Shown here: positions 46,934-57,601 of the stretch, in pieces | How the letters are laid out: every line of letters starts with the position of its first letter | Position numbering within the stretch: position 1 is the first letter of the stretch | Source of the DNA: Purpureocillium takamizusanense | Taxonomy: Eukaryota > Ascomycota > Sordariomycetes > Hypocreales > Ophiocordycipitaceae | DNA: 64,000 nt | Direction: 5' to 3' | Assembly: GCF_022605165.1 (NCBI RefSeq) | Contig: NC_063076.1 | Location: 1,488,001-1,552,000, forward strand | The notes under the pieces: model-generated | Told to the model about the DNA's origin: nothing | Database searches by the model: none | What the model saw: the letters and a program-made list of their open reading frames with translations, nothing else | Position numbers and translations under genes: made by a program

Positions 46934-49900
46934 AAGCTTGAATGCCCGGCGTGAGTCTCTGGGGCCAGCCAGCCTTTCTTTGTCTGACCCGCCACAGGGA
47001 CGGACGCAGCCGGCAGCATCATGTGCGTGCGCGTCTCTTTGTCTGCGCCTGGTCGGGTGAGTTTCGGGGCACCGCACGCAGGATGCCGGAAGGGAGGGGA
47101 GGGGGAGGGATGGAAGCCACTCCGACCCACGCACCTACGGCTCCGCCATCGGCCGACTGCGCACCAGATGTCGGCCCCCGGGCGGCCGCTGGCCGTCCAC
47201 GTGGCGCTCCGACCCGGCAGCCCTTGCTACTGCTAATACGGACTACAAGAAACGTACCGCTAATAACTACGTTCTAGCTTCCATTTCTCGTCGCTGACGA
47301 TATCTCGTGTGCGGTGTTCTTCGTACTGCATGCAGCCCACGGTAACTGACGCATCTCCAACGGGTTGCCCCGACACTTTTCGCCGACAGGATAAACCCGT
47401 CGGCAACGTGCGTCGTGCCCGGCTAAAGTCGAGCCCGAGCACCGTTGTGTCATGCTGGAGCCACAGTCGCTTGCCCGTCATGCGCCTTGTTCCCTTCTCG
47501 TCCTGCTATTGCTGTCATGTGACGAGGCATGCTGCCAGGAAGCCCATCCCTTCTCACACGCCTTTCCTCACCCGTACAGTAAACAAAGAATTTCATACAT
47601 GCTACTACTGCATAGTGCTGTAAGAAGTCCTATGCGCGCCCGTCATCAATAAAGAGTAGCTGGAGGGCTGCGCGGCTCGTGTAACTGCGCCGCAGAGCAG
47701 CGCAGTCTTTGTGCGCCTTCCCACCCTGACTTACCACCCGGCAGCGACGCGGGTCGTGCAGTTGGGTCGGCTTTCACGGGCGCGCTGCACGTTCCACAAC
47801 GCTTTGTGAGACCTGCGAGGGACATGAGCATTACCTCATAATGTCTCTGCCACGGTGCCGACCAGCCGGGTGGACACGCGGGGGGCGCAGACAGACCGTT
47901 TTGACTGAGACGTGAGCAACGACAGCCGCGGCTTCCGTCGTCGTCGTCGTCGTTGTTAAAGCGGGCCGGCATAGGGAACACAAAGCTGGCCACCGCGACC
48001 AAGCATATCATTTGTCGTCGCGTCCGGCTGGTCGTTGTTGGGCCAGTCGACGCTCGCAGGAACCTGTGGGGGCGTTGCGCGAGGGCGACGTCCGTCCTTG
48101 TTTGGCTACGCAGCGAGCCAGGGACCATGCCGCGAACAAGAGAAGGGGGCGGGGGGCTGGAGGCTGTCATCCCGTCCACGTCACGATAGGCCAGGTCGTC
48201 CGTGGATCGAGAACCATGTCGTTAGCCCAAGTGATGCCGTTGCGGCCTGATACCACCCCAGCTGCTCGTCGTCCAATTTCCGGCCCTTGGAGCTGGAGCG
48301 CGGGCGCGGCAAGTGCGTGGTCAAGGCGGACTGGCTGTCTGATCTGATGCCGAGATGGAAAAATGTCAGATGTCGGTGCACCTGGCACGGCGATGCTCGC
48401 ATCCGAGGCGTCGGCAGATTAGCACGTCGCAGTGGCAAAAAAGGCATCTCCGAGGGGCCAGAGACGCGTGAATGGCCTTCCTTGTTGGCAACGGGTGCGC
48501 CGTCGGTGGTGGTATCGATGGACAAGGACATGGAGGTTTAGTTTCACCTCCAAAGCCCTTGTACCAGCACCATGGATGGATGGTGGGCGTTGAAGTGATG
48601 GCGCGCCAGTTCCCGACTGCGCGGACATGCAAGAAAATTGTGGAGGCCGCAGCGGTGCCAGTGGAACCTTAATTGCGCCTTGTTGGCTGTGGCATTTTGG
48701 CGCGCAGTACTAAGTAACTGTACCTTACCAGCCAGTGGAGGCTGGAGTGGAGGCCAGCGAGCGTCCAAGGGGATGGATGAACTGCCCTGGAAAGTACCAA
48801 GTCGCTCAGCGGATGCGGCGCCTCTACCTTTCATGGTGATAAGTGCAATCATTACCTGTAGGTATCCGTCTGCCATGAGGTGGGATGGGGCCATGCACAC
48901 CCTGGCCTCCATGGCATCCTGGCTTCCCTGATGCCGCCCGGATCGGCAGCTGGCGCGCTCCTCGCCGCTGCGCGACGCAACGTGGACAGAAGCCCGAGGG
49001 GGAAGCTGGAGCGCCTCCATGGGCTGGAGGGGCTGAGGGAGGGCATGGAACCTCACAAGCAGGCAGAGGTGCAGCTGCACCGGCTGCACCTCCAGCAGCA
49101 GACCCGAGCCGCCGCAGGTGGGGGGCATTGTGATCAAATCACGGTCTGCGATGGAGGGGCTCGATGAGGGGGATGGCGCGCCATGGCATCGCGTCGTGAC
49201 ACCTGAGGTGCGGCACGGCGCAGTGCCACGGGGTTTCGGAATGGCCCGTCGACGACATCCGTACATGTCCTTTGTCGTTGCCGTCGTCGCGACTGACGGA
49301 GTGCTCGATGCGTGCCTGCGTGCCTGCTTGCATGCTCGCCCGCCCTCTGTGCGAATGACCAAGGTGCTGGTGTTGTTGGCTGTTTTCTCTTCTTTGCGTG
49401 CGTGCCCCGGCGCTGTGCTGCGGTTGTTGGCTCCCCGTGCCCCTCGGTGTGCCATGCTGGTGGTGCTGCTCAGCCCCCCTCCCCCCGCAAGCGTCGTGCA
49501 GGCACCCTGGCCGCTGCTGATTGGCGCGCCGCCACCGGTTTTGAGCAGCGCTAACGCGCCACGACGGGCGATAGCCTCTCCTGGGCGTCGCCACAGTCGA
49601 CACTCCCGTGCCCGGTGAGAGAGAGAGTGTGAAGAGAGAGGGAGAGAGAGTCAGGGCGAGGCTTCAGCATCATCAACGACAACAGCCACCGCCGACAGCT
49701 TCTACTTCCGCTGCTGCTTTGTCATCGGCACGTCGCGACACCCCGCCCGTTGCGACATTGACACAAGCGAAACAAAAGACAAGACAGAGAAAACAAGCTC
49801 TTTTGAGACACGCAGGAACTTGCCTCACACCCTCTCCCTCCGCTCGATCCTTTGCTGCCGCTCCCGGGCAAAGGCACAGCGCAGCACGCCAGAGCCCAGC

Positions 49901-50784
49901 CCAGCACTGCACCCGCACAGCGCAGCACCTCACAGCACAGAGCAGCGCAGCACAGGCCACCACCACCACCACCTTGTCCCAGCCCGGACATCTTGGCAAA
50001 CCACCGCCGCATCTGCAGGTACTTGGTTCCCATCCATCCGCCGTCCCTCCATCCATCCAGGCCCAGCTACTACTGGAGCCGCCTTTGCACCGCTGCCTTT
50101 GATTCTTCCCGATTCCAAAACCTGCCCGCACTTCCTCAACCTTCTTTCTCTCTTGCACCACCCGCTCCGGCTTTGCCTCGACCGAACCCTTTCGTCGTCT
50201 TCGCGCCTCCACCAGCGTCCAACTCCCCGCCGCTGCATTTATAGGGCCCGGTCTCTTCAGCTCCTTAAAGAGCGCCCTCGAATTTAACCCCCCCTCCCCC
50301 CGTATCGCCGAAGCCTACCCGCGCACCCGCCCTATTCGGCCGCCGCTGCTCCCGCCTCCCGTCTCCGACTCGGAGTCATCCAAGCCGCGACGCCCCACGA
50401 CGTCATCACCACTGCGCCGATTTCTGTCCCCGCGGCCTTTTTTCGCCGTCTCAAATCCCGCTGCGAACCTTGCGTCCCTTCTCTCCCCCAGGCGTCCGCC
50501 CTAGACAACAACGACGGCCGCCATCAAGATTCGGCTCTCCTCTTTCTTTCTCGTCCTCGGCCGTCTCTTCCATCCTCCCTAGCGCGGCCCTCGTCACAGC
50601 GACACCCCCAAAACGAATCGTTCGTACACCCCGATAGCCAAGCTCAACGGTGCGCACATTGGCAGAGGACTCGCCGCCGGCCAAGCCAGGCATATACAGG
50701 GCCTCTCAAACCTTCCCGCACGCCACCCACGCGGCATTTGAGACATCGCCCACCGCCGCCGCCTAGGTGCCTAGGCGCAATCGA

Positions 50785-50801
50785 CCCCCCCCCCCCCCCC
50801 C
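50785..50801 (+). repeat. Poly-C tract just upstream of a start codon
   Basis: Seventeen C residues end 25 bases before the ATG of the Ppz-type phosphatase, so they are probably within its mRNA leader. Confidence 0.85.
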
Positions 50802-50826
50802 AGCCGGGCCTCCTCCCAAACTTGCG

Positions 50827-52540
50827 ATGGGCAATCAGGCCTCCAAGGAAGGAGGCGGCTCCTCGTCCAAGGGCTCCGGCGCTGGCCCGTCGGGCGACGC
50901 TACTCTGCAGTCGTACCCCTCCTTTAGCAGGTCCGACACCAAGGACTCGTCGCGGTCGTTCCGGTCCCTGCGATCTAAGATACCCGGCTCCAGCGGCAGA
51001 ACCGACAGCCCGCGAAACTCGGCCCTACTCTCCAACGGCGACTCGGCCGGCGATAACAAGGTCGCCGATGCCGCGTCCGTCCGATCCGGGCGCAGTGGGC
51101 GTTCCAGCGCTTCCAGGACCAGCCGCAGCGAGATCCCGCCACTGAGGCACAATTCCACCGACCTGTCCAACACCGACTCTGCCGTCTTCGACGACCAACC
51201 ACCACCCTCACCGGTGTCCGCCAGCGCCCTCAAAGGCGGCAATCACGATGTGAGCGCCGCCCAGGCTTCCGGCGAGGTCGACCACGTGTCGGACCAGCCG
51301 CCGTCCGCCAATGCGAGCCTCACCACCCACATGCAGGCGCCCGGGCAGCCTATTCTCGTCAAGCGCGACCAGCCGGCAAGCGTCATCCAAGAGAGCCCCT
51401 CGATGGACTCGCCCGCTAGGACCGACTCCAACGGCAATGTCGGCATGTCCGAGATCAAAGATATTGACCTCGACGACTTCATAAAGCGCCTGCTCGACGC
51501 AGGCTACGCTGGCAAGGTGACAAAGGGTGTATGCCTCAAGAATGCCGAGATTGTTGCCATCTGTCATCGCGCCCGCGAGGTCTTTTTGTCGCAGCCCGCA
51601 CTCCTCGAGCTCGATGCGCCTGTCAAGATTGTCGGCGACGTTCACGGACAATACACTGACCTAATTCGCATGTTCGAAATGTGTGGCTTCCCGCCCACGT
51701 CAAACTACCTCTTCCTCGGAGACTACGTCGACCGTGGGAAGCAGTCTCTCGAGACCATCTTACTCCTGCTGTGCTACAAGATCAAGTTCCCTGAAAACTT
51801 TTTTCTCCTCCGCGGAAATCACGAATGCGCCAATGTGACGCGCGTCTACGGTTTCTACGACGAGTGCAAGCGGAGGTGCAACGTCAAGATCTGGAAAACA
51901 TTCATCGACTGTTTTAACACGCTCCCCATTGCTGCCATCGTCGCCGGCAAAATCTTTTGCGTTCACGGCGGTCTTTCCCCTGCCCTCAGCCACATGGATG
52001 ATATTCGCAACATCGCTCGGCCGACGGACGTCCCCGATTACGGGCTGCTCAACGACCTACTCTGGTCGGATCCTGCAGACATGGAACAAGACTGGGAGGC
52101 AAACGAGCGGGGCGTCAGCTACTGCTTCGGCAAACGCGTCATCACCGATTTCCTAGCCGTACACGACTTCGACTTGATCTGTCGAGCGCACATGGTTGTC
52201 GAGGACGGCTACGAGTTCTTCAACGATCGTGTTCTAGTCACTGTCTTTAGCGCACCAAACGTAAGCTATCCATTGCAGCGTTCACAGAGTACCCTACTAA
52301 CCGGCCCCAGTATTGCGGAGAATTTGATAATTGGGGGGCTGTCATGTCTGTGTCGGCCGAGCTTCTGTGCAGCTTTGAACTTCTCAAGCCGCTCGACTCG
52401 AGTGCCCTCAAGAGCCACATTAAGAAGGGGCGCAACAAGCGTCAGCAAATGCTCAACAGTCCTGTAAGTTCTACGTCACCCCCAATCAGGCACTTGCTAA
52501 CTTGTCCTAGCCGGCGAGCGTCCAACCCCAGAGCGTCTAA
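50827..52540 (+). CDS. ppz1: Ppz-type serine/threonine phosphatase (PP1 family)
   Basis: Exons 50827-52260, 52311-52463 and 52511-52540 give 538 residues. The start MGNQASK is a classical N-myristoylation signal. Residues 8-220 are Ser-rich and disordered. The catalytic domain from about residue 225 has the metal and active-site motifs GDVHGQ, GDYVDRG and RGNHE in order, then the HGGLSP, the LWSDP and the SAPNYCGEFDN motif, the last restored by splicing. Ppz enzymes are fungus-specific PP1 relatives that control monovalent cation homeostasis, wall integrity and cell cycle, inhibited by Hal3-type proteins. The long Ser-rich myristoylated N-terminus separates it from ordinary PP1. The last exon encodes only nine residues. 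The leader is pyrimidine-rich with a poly-C tract; an ATG-free leader is likely but not proved. Confidence 0.93.
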
Positions 52541-53308
52541 TTTCACGTCCACGCCCATATAGCGACTGGTGTCGTGTCCGAGGCATACAGCGCAGGTTGG
52601 GGAAGCCCAACCACCCACCAGCCGAGCCGAATGACGATTGCGTCAGGGGCGCCACGCCTCATGTTACGTCTTGCCTACACGGTCCCAAGACACCAGAACC
52701 GAGATTTGGCCTGGGAGCCTGACCGTCGATGGAGTAATATCCGTGTGACGCGCCCGGCTTGATCGGGGTGGAAAGGTGTGACGTGATAGTGCACCTAACT
52801 AGGTCTGAAATGGCCGAGCTCCGTAAAACATTCTCAAAGGACTTTTATTTTCTCATCACCGCAACACTTCTGTTGGCGACGACGCCGCAATGGAGCATAA
52901 GGTGAATGCATGCAAATGGTATGGGAGGAAACATGGTGACGTGCAGCGTTTCTCTAGATTTATGTTGGGTCGATGGGCTAGCCAGCCAACATGAGGCATC
53001 TTTGTACAGTACGGGGCTGCGCCGACAATGAGAATGAGCTGTCGGCCGAGGTTATGACAGAACAGTCGCCTGCCATTGAGGTGTTTGGAGTAGGATTTCT
53101 TCGGAATATTGTATTTTCTCCCCGGGACTTGGGTTTTGCAGCAAAAGTGACTGATGCAATTTAGAGTGAGTCGTGTGATGTACAATGTGTGATATGTTGG
53201 CTGGCTCGGAAGGTGCAAGGCTGCTTAGTCATCAGCATGCGTCGAGAAAATTGGTCTGCAGATGGTGAGCTCGCCAGCTCCGTCCCTGTCAACGACCACG
53301 ACGCAACC
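52541..53308. other. Intergenic region between the phosphatase and RGG protein genes
   Basis: No gene is visible. A 120-codon minus frame at 52856-53218 has no recognisable features and probably lies in untranslated sequence. Confidence 0.55.
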
Positions 53309-54520
53309 ATGAACCGACAAGCCATTCGCTCGGTCTGCGCCCGGGCGAGGCCGGAGCTCGAGAGGAGTAGCTACGCACTGAGGAATTACTTTTCCACATC
53401 TCAATGGCTCGCCACGGACGACACAACGCCCAACGACCCGAACCCGGCGCCTACCCGCCGACAGCGAACACAGGCCGCGACAAGCGAGATCACCTCTCTC
53501 GTGAGGAACAACGGCCCTTCGACACCTCGCCAGTGGCCTCGGCAGGCTTCCGGACCCGAATCTGGCCAGGCTAAGGTCCTTGACGTGAGAAGTCTGCCGA
53601 GGGGGGGATTCCGCGGACGAGGCGGCTTTCAGGGTCGGGGTCGGGGCGGCGCCGCCACCGCCGGCCGAGAAAATACGTTTACTCAACGGGGCTTCTCACC
53701 CGCGGAAGGTGATCGACCCTCAAGGATGGACCGGGATGGCTTCGCCTCGCGCGGTCTGCGCGGCCGGGGCCGTGGACGAGGCGGACTTCACGGAGGGGAA
53801 TGGGGAGACAACCTGCGCGACAAGAATGCGGACACGGACGCCGAGAAGGACTTTCAGATGGACGGGAACAGGGCTTTCAACAGGAATGCAAGGAAACCGA
53901 AAGACCCCTTCGAAGTGATGGACCCGGCGGAGGAGGCGTTCGACAACGACATGCGCTTCGGCACGAGGACCCAGTACACGCCCTCGCTCACGCTCGAAGA
54001 CCTCGCGCCCTTCATGCCGGCCGACGCGTCCACCTCCCAGGGGCGCGCCGCGACGGTGCTGCAGAACCTCAGCGCGCTGGGCACCGCGGACCCCGTGGGT
54101 GTGCCGCAGGACTTGCAGGGCAGCTGCTACGCGGAGGACCTGGAGAACGCGGGCGTGCGCTTCTTCGCTGACGCCAAGGCAAGGGATGCCGCTGAGGCAT
54201 ACCTCCAGAAGAAGAGGAGGGACGAGGCTGCTAAGAAGGCTCGCGAGGAGGGGGTAACGATGGAGGAGAGCACGGAGCGCATCATCCAAGACGCCGATGA
54301 GGCCATTCGCAGGGTCATCTTCGACAAGGCGGTGGCGGGCCAGTACGAGAAGCCCGAGTTTGCGGCAGACCCTGTGGGCGTGTCTCGCTCGTGGCATCTC
54401 CGCGCTGAGACGTACACGCAAAAGGACATTGAAAACTTTGAGAAGAAGCTCAAGTCGTTGATGGGGGCAGGGGCCGCGGCGGGCGGGAAGTCGGGCAAGG
54501 CTAATAATGCCACGGCCTAA
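53309..54520 (+). CDS. Predicted mitochondrial RGG-rich protein
   Basis: A single exon of 403 residues starting MNRQAIRSVCARARPELERS. The N-terminus is Arg/Ser-rich without acidic residues until Glu16, as in mitochondrial targeting sequences, with a plausible cleavage near YFSTSQW. Residues 115-180 contain RGG/GRG repeats (RGGFRGRGGFQGRGRGG and RGLRGRGRGRGG) that usually bind RNA. The C-terminal 200 residues are mainly helical and charged, with the elements FEVMDPAEEAFDNDMRFGTR, LEDLAPFMP and DPVGVSRSWHLRAETYTQKD. I do not recognise a characterised family with certainty; a role in the mitochondrial ribosome or in mitochondrial RNA handling is inference. The neighbour on the opposite strand, 120 bases away, is the mitochondrial ribosome recycling factor. 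An in-frame codon at 53189 would add 40 residues but spoil the targeting signal. Confidence 0.72.
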   Translation: MNRQAIRSVCARARPELERSSYALRNYFSTSQWLATDDTTPNDPNPAPTRRQRTQAATSEITSLVRNNGPSTPRQWPRQASGPESGQAKVLDVRSLPRGGFRGRGGFQGRGRGGAATAGRENTFTQRGFSPAEGDRPSRMDRDGFASRGLRGRGRGRGGLHGGEWGDNLRDKNADTDAEKDFQMDGNRAFNRNARKPKDPFEVMDPAEEAFDNDMRFGTRTQYTPSLTLEDLAPFMPADASTSQGRAATVLQNLSALGTADPVGVPQDLQGSCYAEDLENAGVRFFADAKARDAAEAYLQKKRRDEAAKKAREEGVTMEESTERIIQDADEAIRRVIFDKAVAGQYEKPEFAADPVGVSRSWHLRAETYTQKDIENFEKKLKSLMGAGAAAGGKSGKANNATA

Positions 54521-54640
54521 AGCATGTACAATCAGGGAGCGGCGGCTGCCATCATGTTGTAATAGTAGTACATTTTCAAATCGAGGGAAAACAAGCTGTG
54601 TCAAGACACAACCATCCCCGATCTGTCGGGTTTTGGCCAT

Positions 54641-55642
54641 CTAATTCCCCCTCTCTAGCTGCTTCATCGTCTGCGCCTCCTCGGCGTCAATCTCCTTCAT
54701 CTTCTTGTCCTGCAGTTTCTGCAGCTCCTTCTCTGCGCGCTTCACCACGTCGGGCAGCACGGCACCCGTGCGCTTCCCCTCCTTGAGCATCTTGTCGTGA
54801 CGGGTGCGCGCCTGGCGGACCCTCTCGCGCCAGCCCTGCGTCGCCTCCTTGACGCGGCGCGCGAGCTCGTCGCGGCGCTCGAGTTCCACGCGCAGCAGCA
54901 GCTCGAGGTCGTTGTCCTCGGAGCGCTGCGGCTGCTGGTTGAACTCGCGCGAGGCCTGCACCGCCGACATGATGGGCTTGATGTACGCGCGGTCGTTGAC
55001 GAGCAGCGAGATGGTGCGTCCGGACCGGGGCACGACCTGCGCGAGCTCCCGCAGCGGGAACGTGTCGTGCTGGCCGCTGCCGCTGCCGCTGCCGCTGGGG
55101 GCGGCGGGCTCGGTCGACTTGACCGTCACGGGCAGCGCGCCGAGCGTCGACGGGTTGAAGCGCCCGCCGTGCAGGACGGACTGCAGCTGCGCCTTGAAGT
55201 GCGCGTCGATGGGGGCGTACGCGGCGATCAGGCCACTGAAGTCGAGGGGGTCTTCGACGGCATTGTTATCGGCGGCGGATGAGGAGGACGAGGAGGAGGA
55301 GGACGATGATGTTGAGTGAGAAGGGTTCTTGTCGTCGGCGCGCGATGGGCTGTTGGCTGCCGGGGCAATCTTGCGCTTCTTCTGTAGCGCGGAGGACGAG
55401 GCAAAGGGTCTGACGGCGACGCAGGTGCAGTTTGCAAGGCTCGCTGGCAGAACGGGTCGCGAAGGTGCTGCCGGCCGGACGGTCGTCGTCGTCGTCGTCG
55501 TTGTCCTGCGAGACGTGCCATCATGTTAGAATTTCACATAGCCCAATTGAGGCGGAATGCAGAGCCGGTCTGACCTTGATGCTGCTGCGCTCAAGAAGCG
55601 AGCACCCTGTCTCGCCAGGCCGGTGGCACGGGGCAGCGCCAT
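54641..55642 (-). CDS. Mitochondrial ribosome recycling factor
   Basis: Exons 55642-55575 and 55505-54641 join to 310 residues. The start MALPRATGLARQGARFLSAA is a mitochondrial presequence. A low-complexity spacer follows, with eight consecutive Thr encoded right after the splice and a run of about a dozen Ser near residues 90-100. The conserved domain runs from about residue 106 (DPLDFSGLIAAYAPID) through LHGGRFNPSTLGALPVTVKS, PLRELAQVVPRSGRTISLL, IKPIMSAVQASREFNQQPQR and the helical C-terminus EKELQKLQDKKMKEIDAEEA. The factor splits mitochondrial ribosomes after termination together with EF-G2. The Ser and Thr runs come from TCC/ACG trinucleotide repeats and may vary in length. The intron is 69 nt. 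Identification is firm from the long C-terminal domain. Confidence 0.88.
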
Positions 55643-56190
55643 GGTTTTGTACGTCGTCGTTGTGTGGACGGGAGGAATTGTTTGCTCAAGTGCTCCCGCT
55701 TCGAGACGTGGGCGGCATAGAAGCTTCAACGGCTGGTGCCGATAAGATAAGCCGAGCTCTAACAAGGGATAAAACAGTTGATTTGAATCACGACTGTCTG
55801 GCACCGGGTGCACTTTTTCGATTTACTTCGGGCCCGAAATGCTCAATTCGTCGATACGATTTTCCCTGATATTCCCGGTGACTTGTTGCTTCCCAGATGC
55901 GTCGTCTTGTTCACACGCAATGCGAAGGCTCATTTGGAAGGGAGCCCGAGCCTGGGGCCTCACCAGCAAAATAGCAATGTCGCGACAGCAGAGGAGTCAA
56001 AGTCAATTGAGACGGCAACAGTCTTTACTAACTGTAAGAGGTACGACAACTCGCTTCAGATTCATCGCTCAGGTTTGCGGCATGGTGTAACATACCGCGG
56101 GCAGCCGAAAAAGACGAACGGGCGCACTAGAGTCGTAGTCCTGCCCAGCCTGTATAGTTACCAATAAGCCAAAATTTCCCAAAATAGAAT

Positions 56191-56283
56191 GTCTGTATAG
56201 TGTAGTGGTTTCATCACGTTTCGCTTACATAAGCATTGCTTCATGTTCCGAAAAGGTCCCAGGTTCGAACCCTGGTACAGACA
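56191..56283 (+). tRNA. tRNA-Val (anticodon UAC) with an 18-nt intron
   Basis: The 7-base acceptor stem GTCTGTA at 56191-56197 pairs with TACAGAC at 56276-56282, followed by discriminator A. The T arm CCAGG-TTCGAAC-CCTGG is perfect. The anticodon stem TTTCG (56219-56223) pairs with CGAAA (56249-56253). The loop reads CTTACA, interrupted after position 37 by an intron at 56230-56247, then C, giving anticodon TAC at 56226-56228. The pol III A box (TAGTGTAGTGG, 56198-56208) and B box (GGTTCGAACCC, 56262-56272) match their consensus. The 3' CCA is not encoded, as usual in eukaryotes. Confidence 0.93.
56230..56247 (+). other. Intron of tRNA-Val(UAC)
   Basis: Eighteen bases between tRNA positions 37 and 38, the canonical place for nuclear tRNA introns removed by the tRNA splicing endonuclease. 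Confidence 0.85.
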
Positions 56284-56296
56284 AGCTGTTTAATTC

Positions 56297-56304
56297 TTTT
56301 TTTT
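56297..56304 (+). terminator. RNA polymerase III terminator of tRNA-Val
   Basis: Eight T residues start 13 bases after the tRNA 3' end, a sufficient pol III stop signal. Confidence 0.85.
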
Positions 56305-57601
56305 GGAGCATCTATAGTAAAGGTAGAGAGGGCTTGTCTTTTTGCGGACGCGTCATATGCTTCGGAGGAGGAGCTCTAATACGTCGAAGCTGCGGTGAGA
56401 AAGAATAACGGTATTGCGTCTGGGGGCGTGAAGCGCGAATGGCATAATCCTCTTGTTGCACTTGGGGCCGTATCTCCGTTAGTTCACTGTCTGGGCCTGA
56501 CATGCTGCGGATGTGGGGGAAGATGACACTGGCTGCGTCCAGAATCGATCGGGTGTAAAATAGTTTGCGTGCTTGGTAAATTAGTACTAGCATTAGTACT
56601 TGATCGTGGGAATCATGACTATCGTGCCGGCTGAGTGACAAGTGCGTACCTGGCCCGCGACCTGATAAAGACAGGTTGGCAGTGTTGAGCTGCTCTTCTC
56701 AGCACTCACCTCCCCTTAGTCAGGCAGCGCTGGCTAACCCATGCTCTCCGTCCGTTTGATTTCAGAACCTCGACATCCTCACGGTTATTTCTCGCGTCGC
56801 AGGCTAGCTCTCATGAAGAATCCCTCGTAACTTGGTACACATCGCCTCAAGCACGCTGAGTGAGACGCCTCCGGGCCCGGCGTGCCGATTCAACAGGGCG
56901 GGATATGCCGTGACCTAATGCCACGCCGGTCTTGACGTTGAAGTGGACTTTGAGGCTCCGATGCTGCCCGGCCAGCAGCTGGGGCGGTACGTAACAGCAT
57001 CGTCGAGAGCGTCCTCGAGGTCCCCGCCACCGGTGTCCGTGGACCGCGACGAGCGCCGACCTCGGGTGCCCGTTGCGCTGGCGCCTCCGATTCGCTGTGG
57101 CGGACACCTGCCGAGGGGCTTCGGGGCGCCCTCTGGCTCCGCCTCCCCCGCAAACAGGGGGGCCTTGGGGGGCAGGGGGGATTTCCTCAGGTGCCCGCTT
57201 GGGGGTGTCATGGACCACCAGCGGGCGAGCAGCTTCTGGCTCCCTGGGAGGTGCGGGGGCGCAACCCCCGACGGCCGATTGGGGTAACAAACTAGTAAGA
57301 CGAGAACTTGTTGGAGCTCCCCCTCGCTTTAGCTGCTGAATGGAGAACGTCACTCACACCGTTCGTTCCCTTCCTGTGCTGGGCCGGTCGTTAACTACCT
57401 ACTTGCCAACCGCCCTCCTCACTCCTCACCGAAAATATTCCCCCACAACGGCACAGACTGGACGAGCACTTCTGCCACTACGTGTTGCGCTCCTGTCGAC
57501 TCCGACATCTCCCGTTGGGTAGCTTGTAAATTGGAAGGAAGAGCTCGCCCCCCCTCGAGTCGGATCGAATCGAATCACCATAACAGCCCGCTGCTTCTTA
57601 C

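Larger units (their letters stand above)
45130..50826. other. Large intergenic region upstream of the Ppz-type phosphatase
   Basis: In 5.7 kb I found no supported gene. The left end is the promoter of the SUR7-like gene. Around 46895-46933 is a TGGA microsatellite. From about 49600 onward the plus strand becomes strongly pyrimidine-rich (CCTCC, CCCC), which fits a long promoter and leader for the phosphatase gene. A TTTATA element lies at 50238-50243. CAGCA-type pentamers recur near 49895-49960. The 303-codon minus frame at 48544-49455 lacks any motif. Confidence 0.55.
55643..57601. other. Intergenic region containing tRNA-Val
   Basis: Apart from the tRNA gene at 56191-56283 I find nothing that supports a gene. 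The right half from 56850 to 57300 is GC-rich and gives shadow frames on both strands. Confidence 0.6.

Noticed and set aside
48544..49455. 303-codon minus-strand frame upstream of the phosphatase gene
   Set aside because: No motif, biased composition, and overlap with equally long frames on the plus strand.
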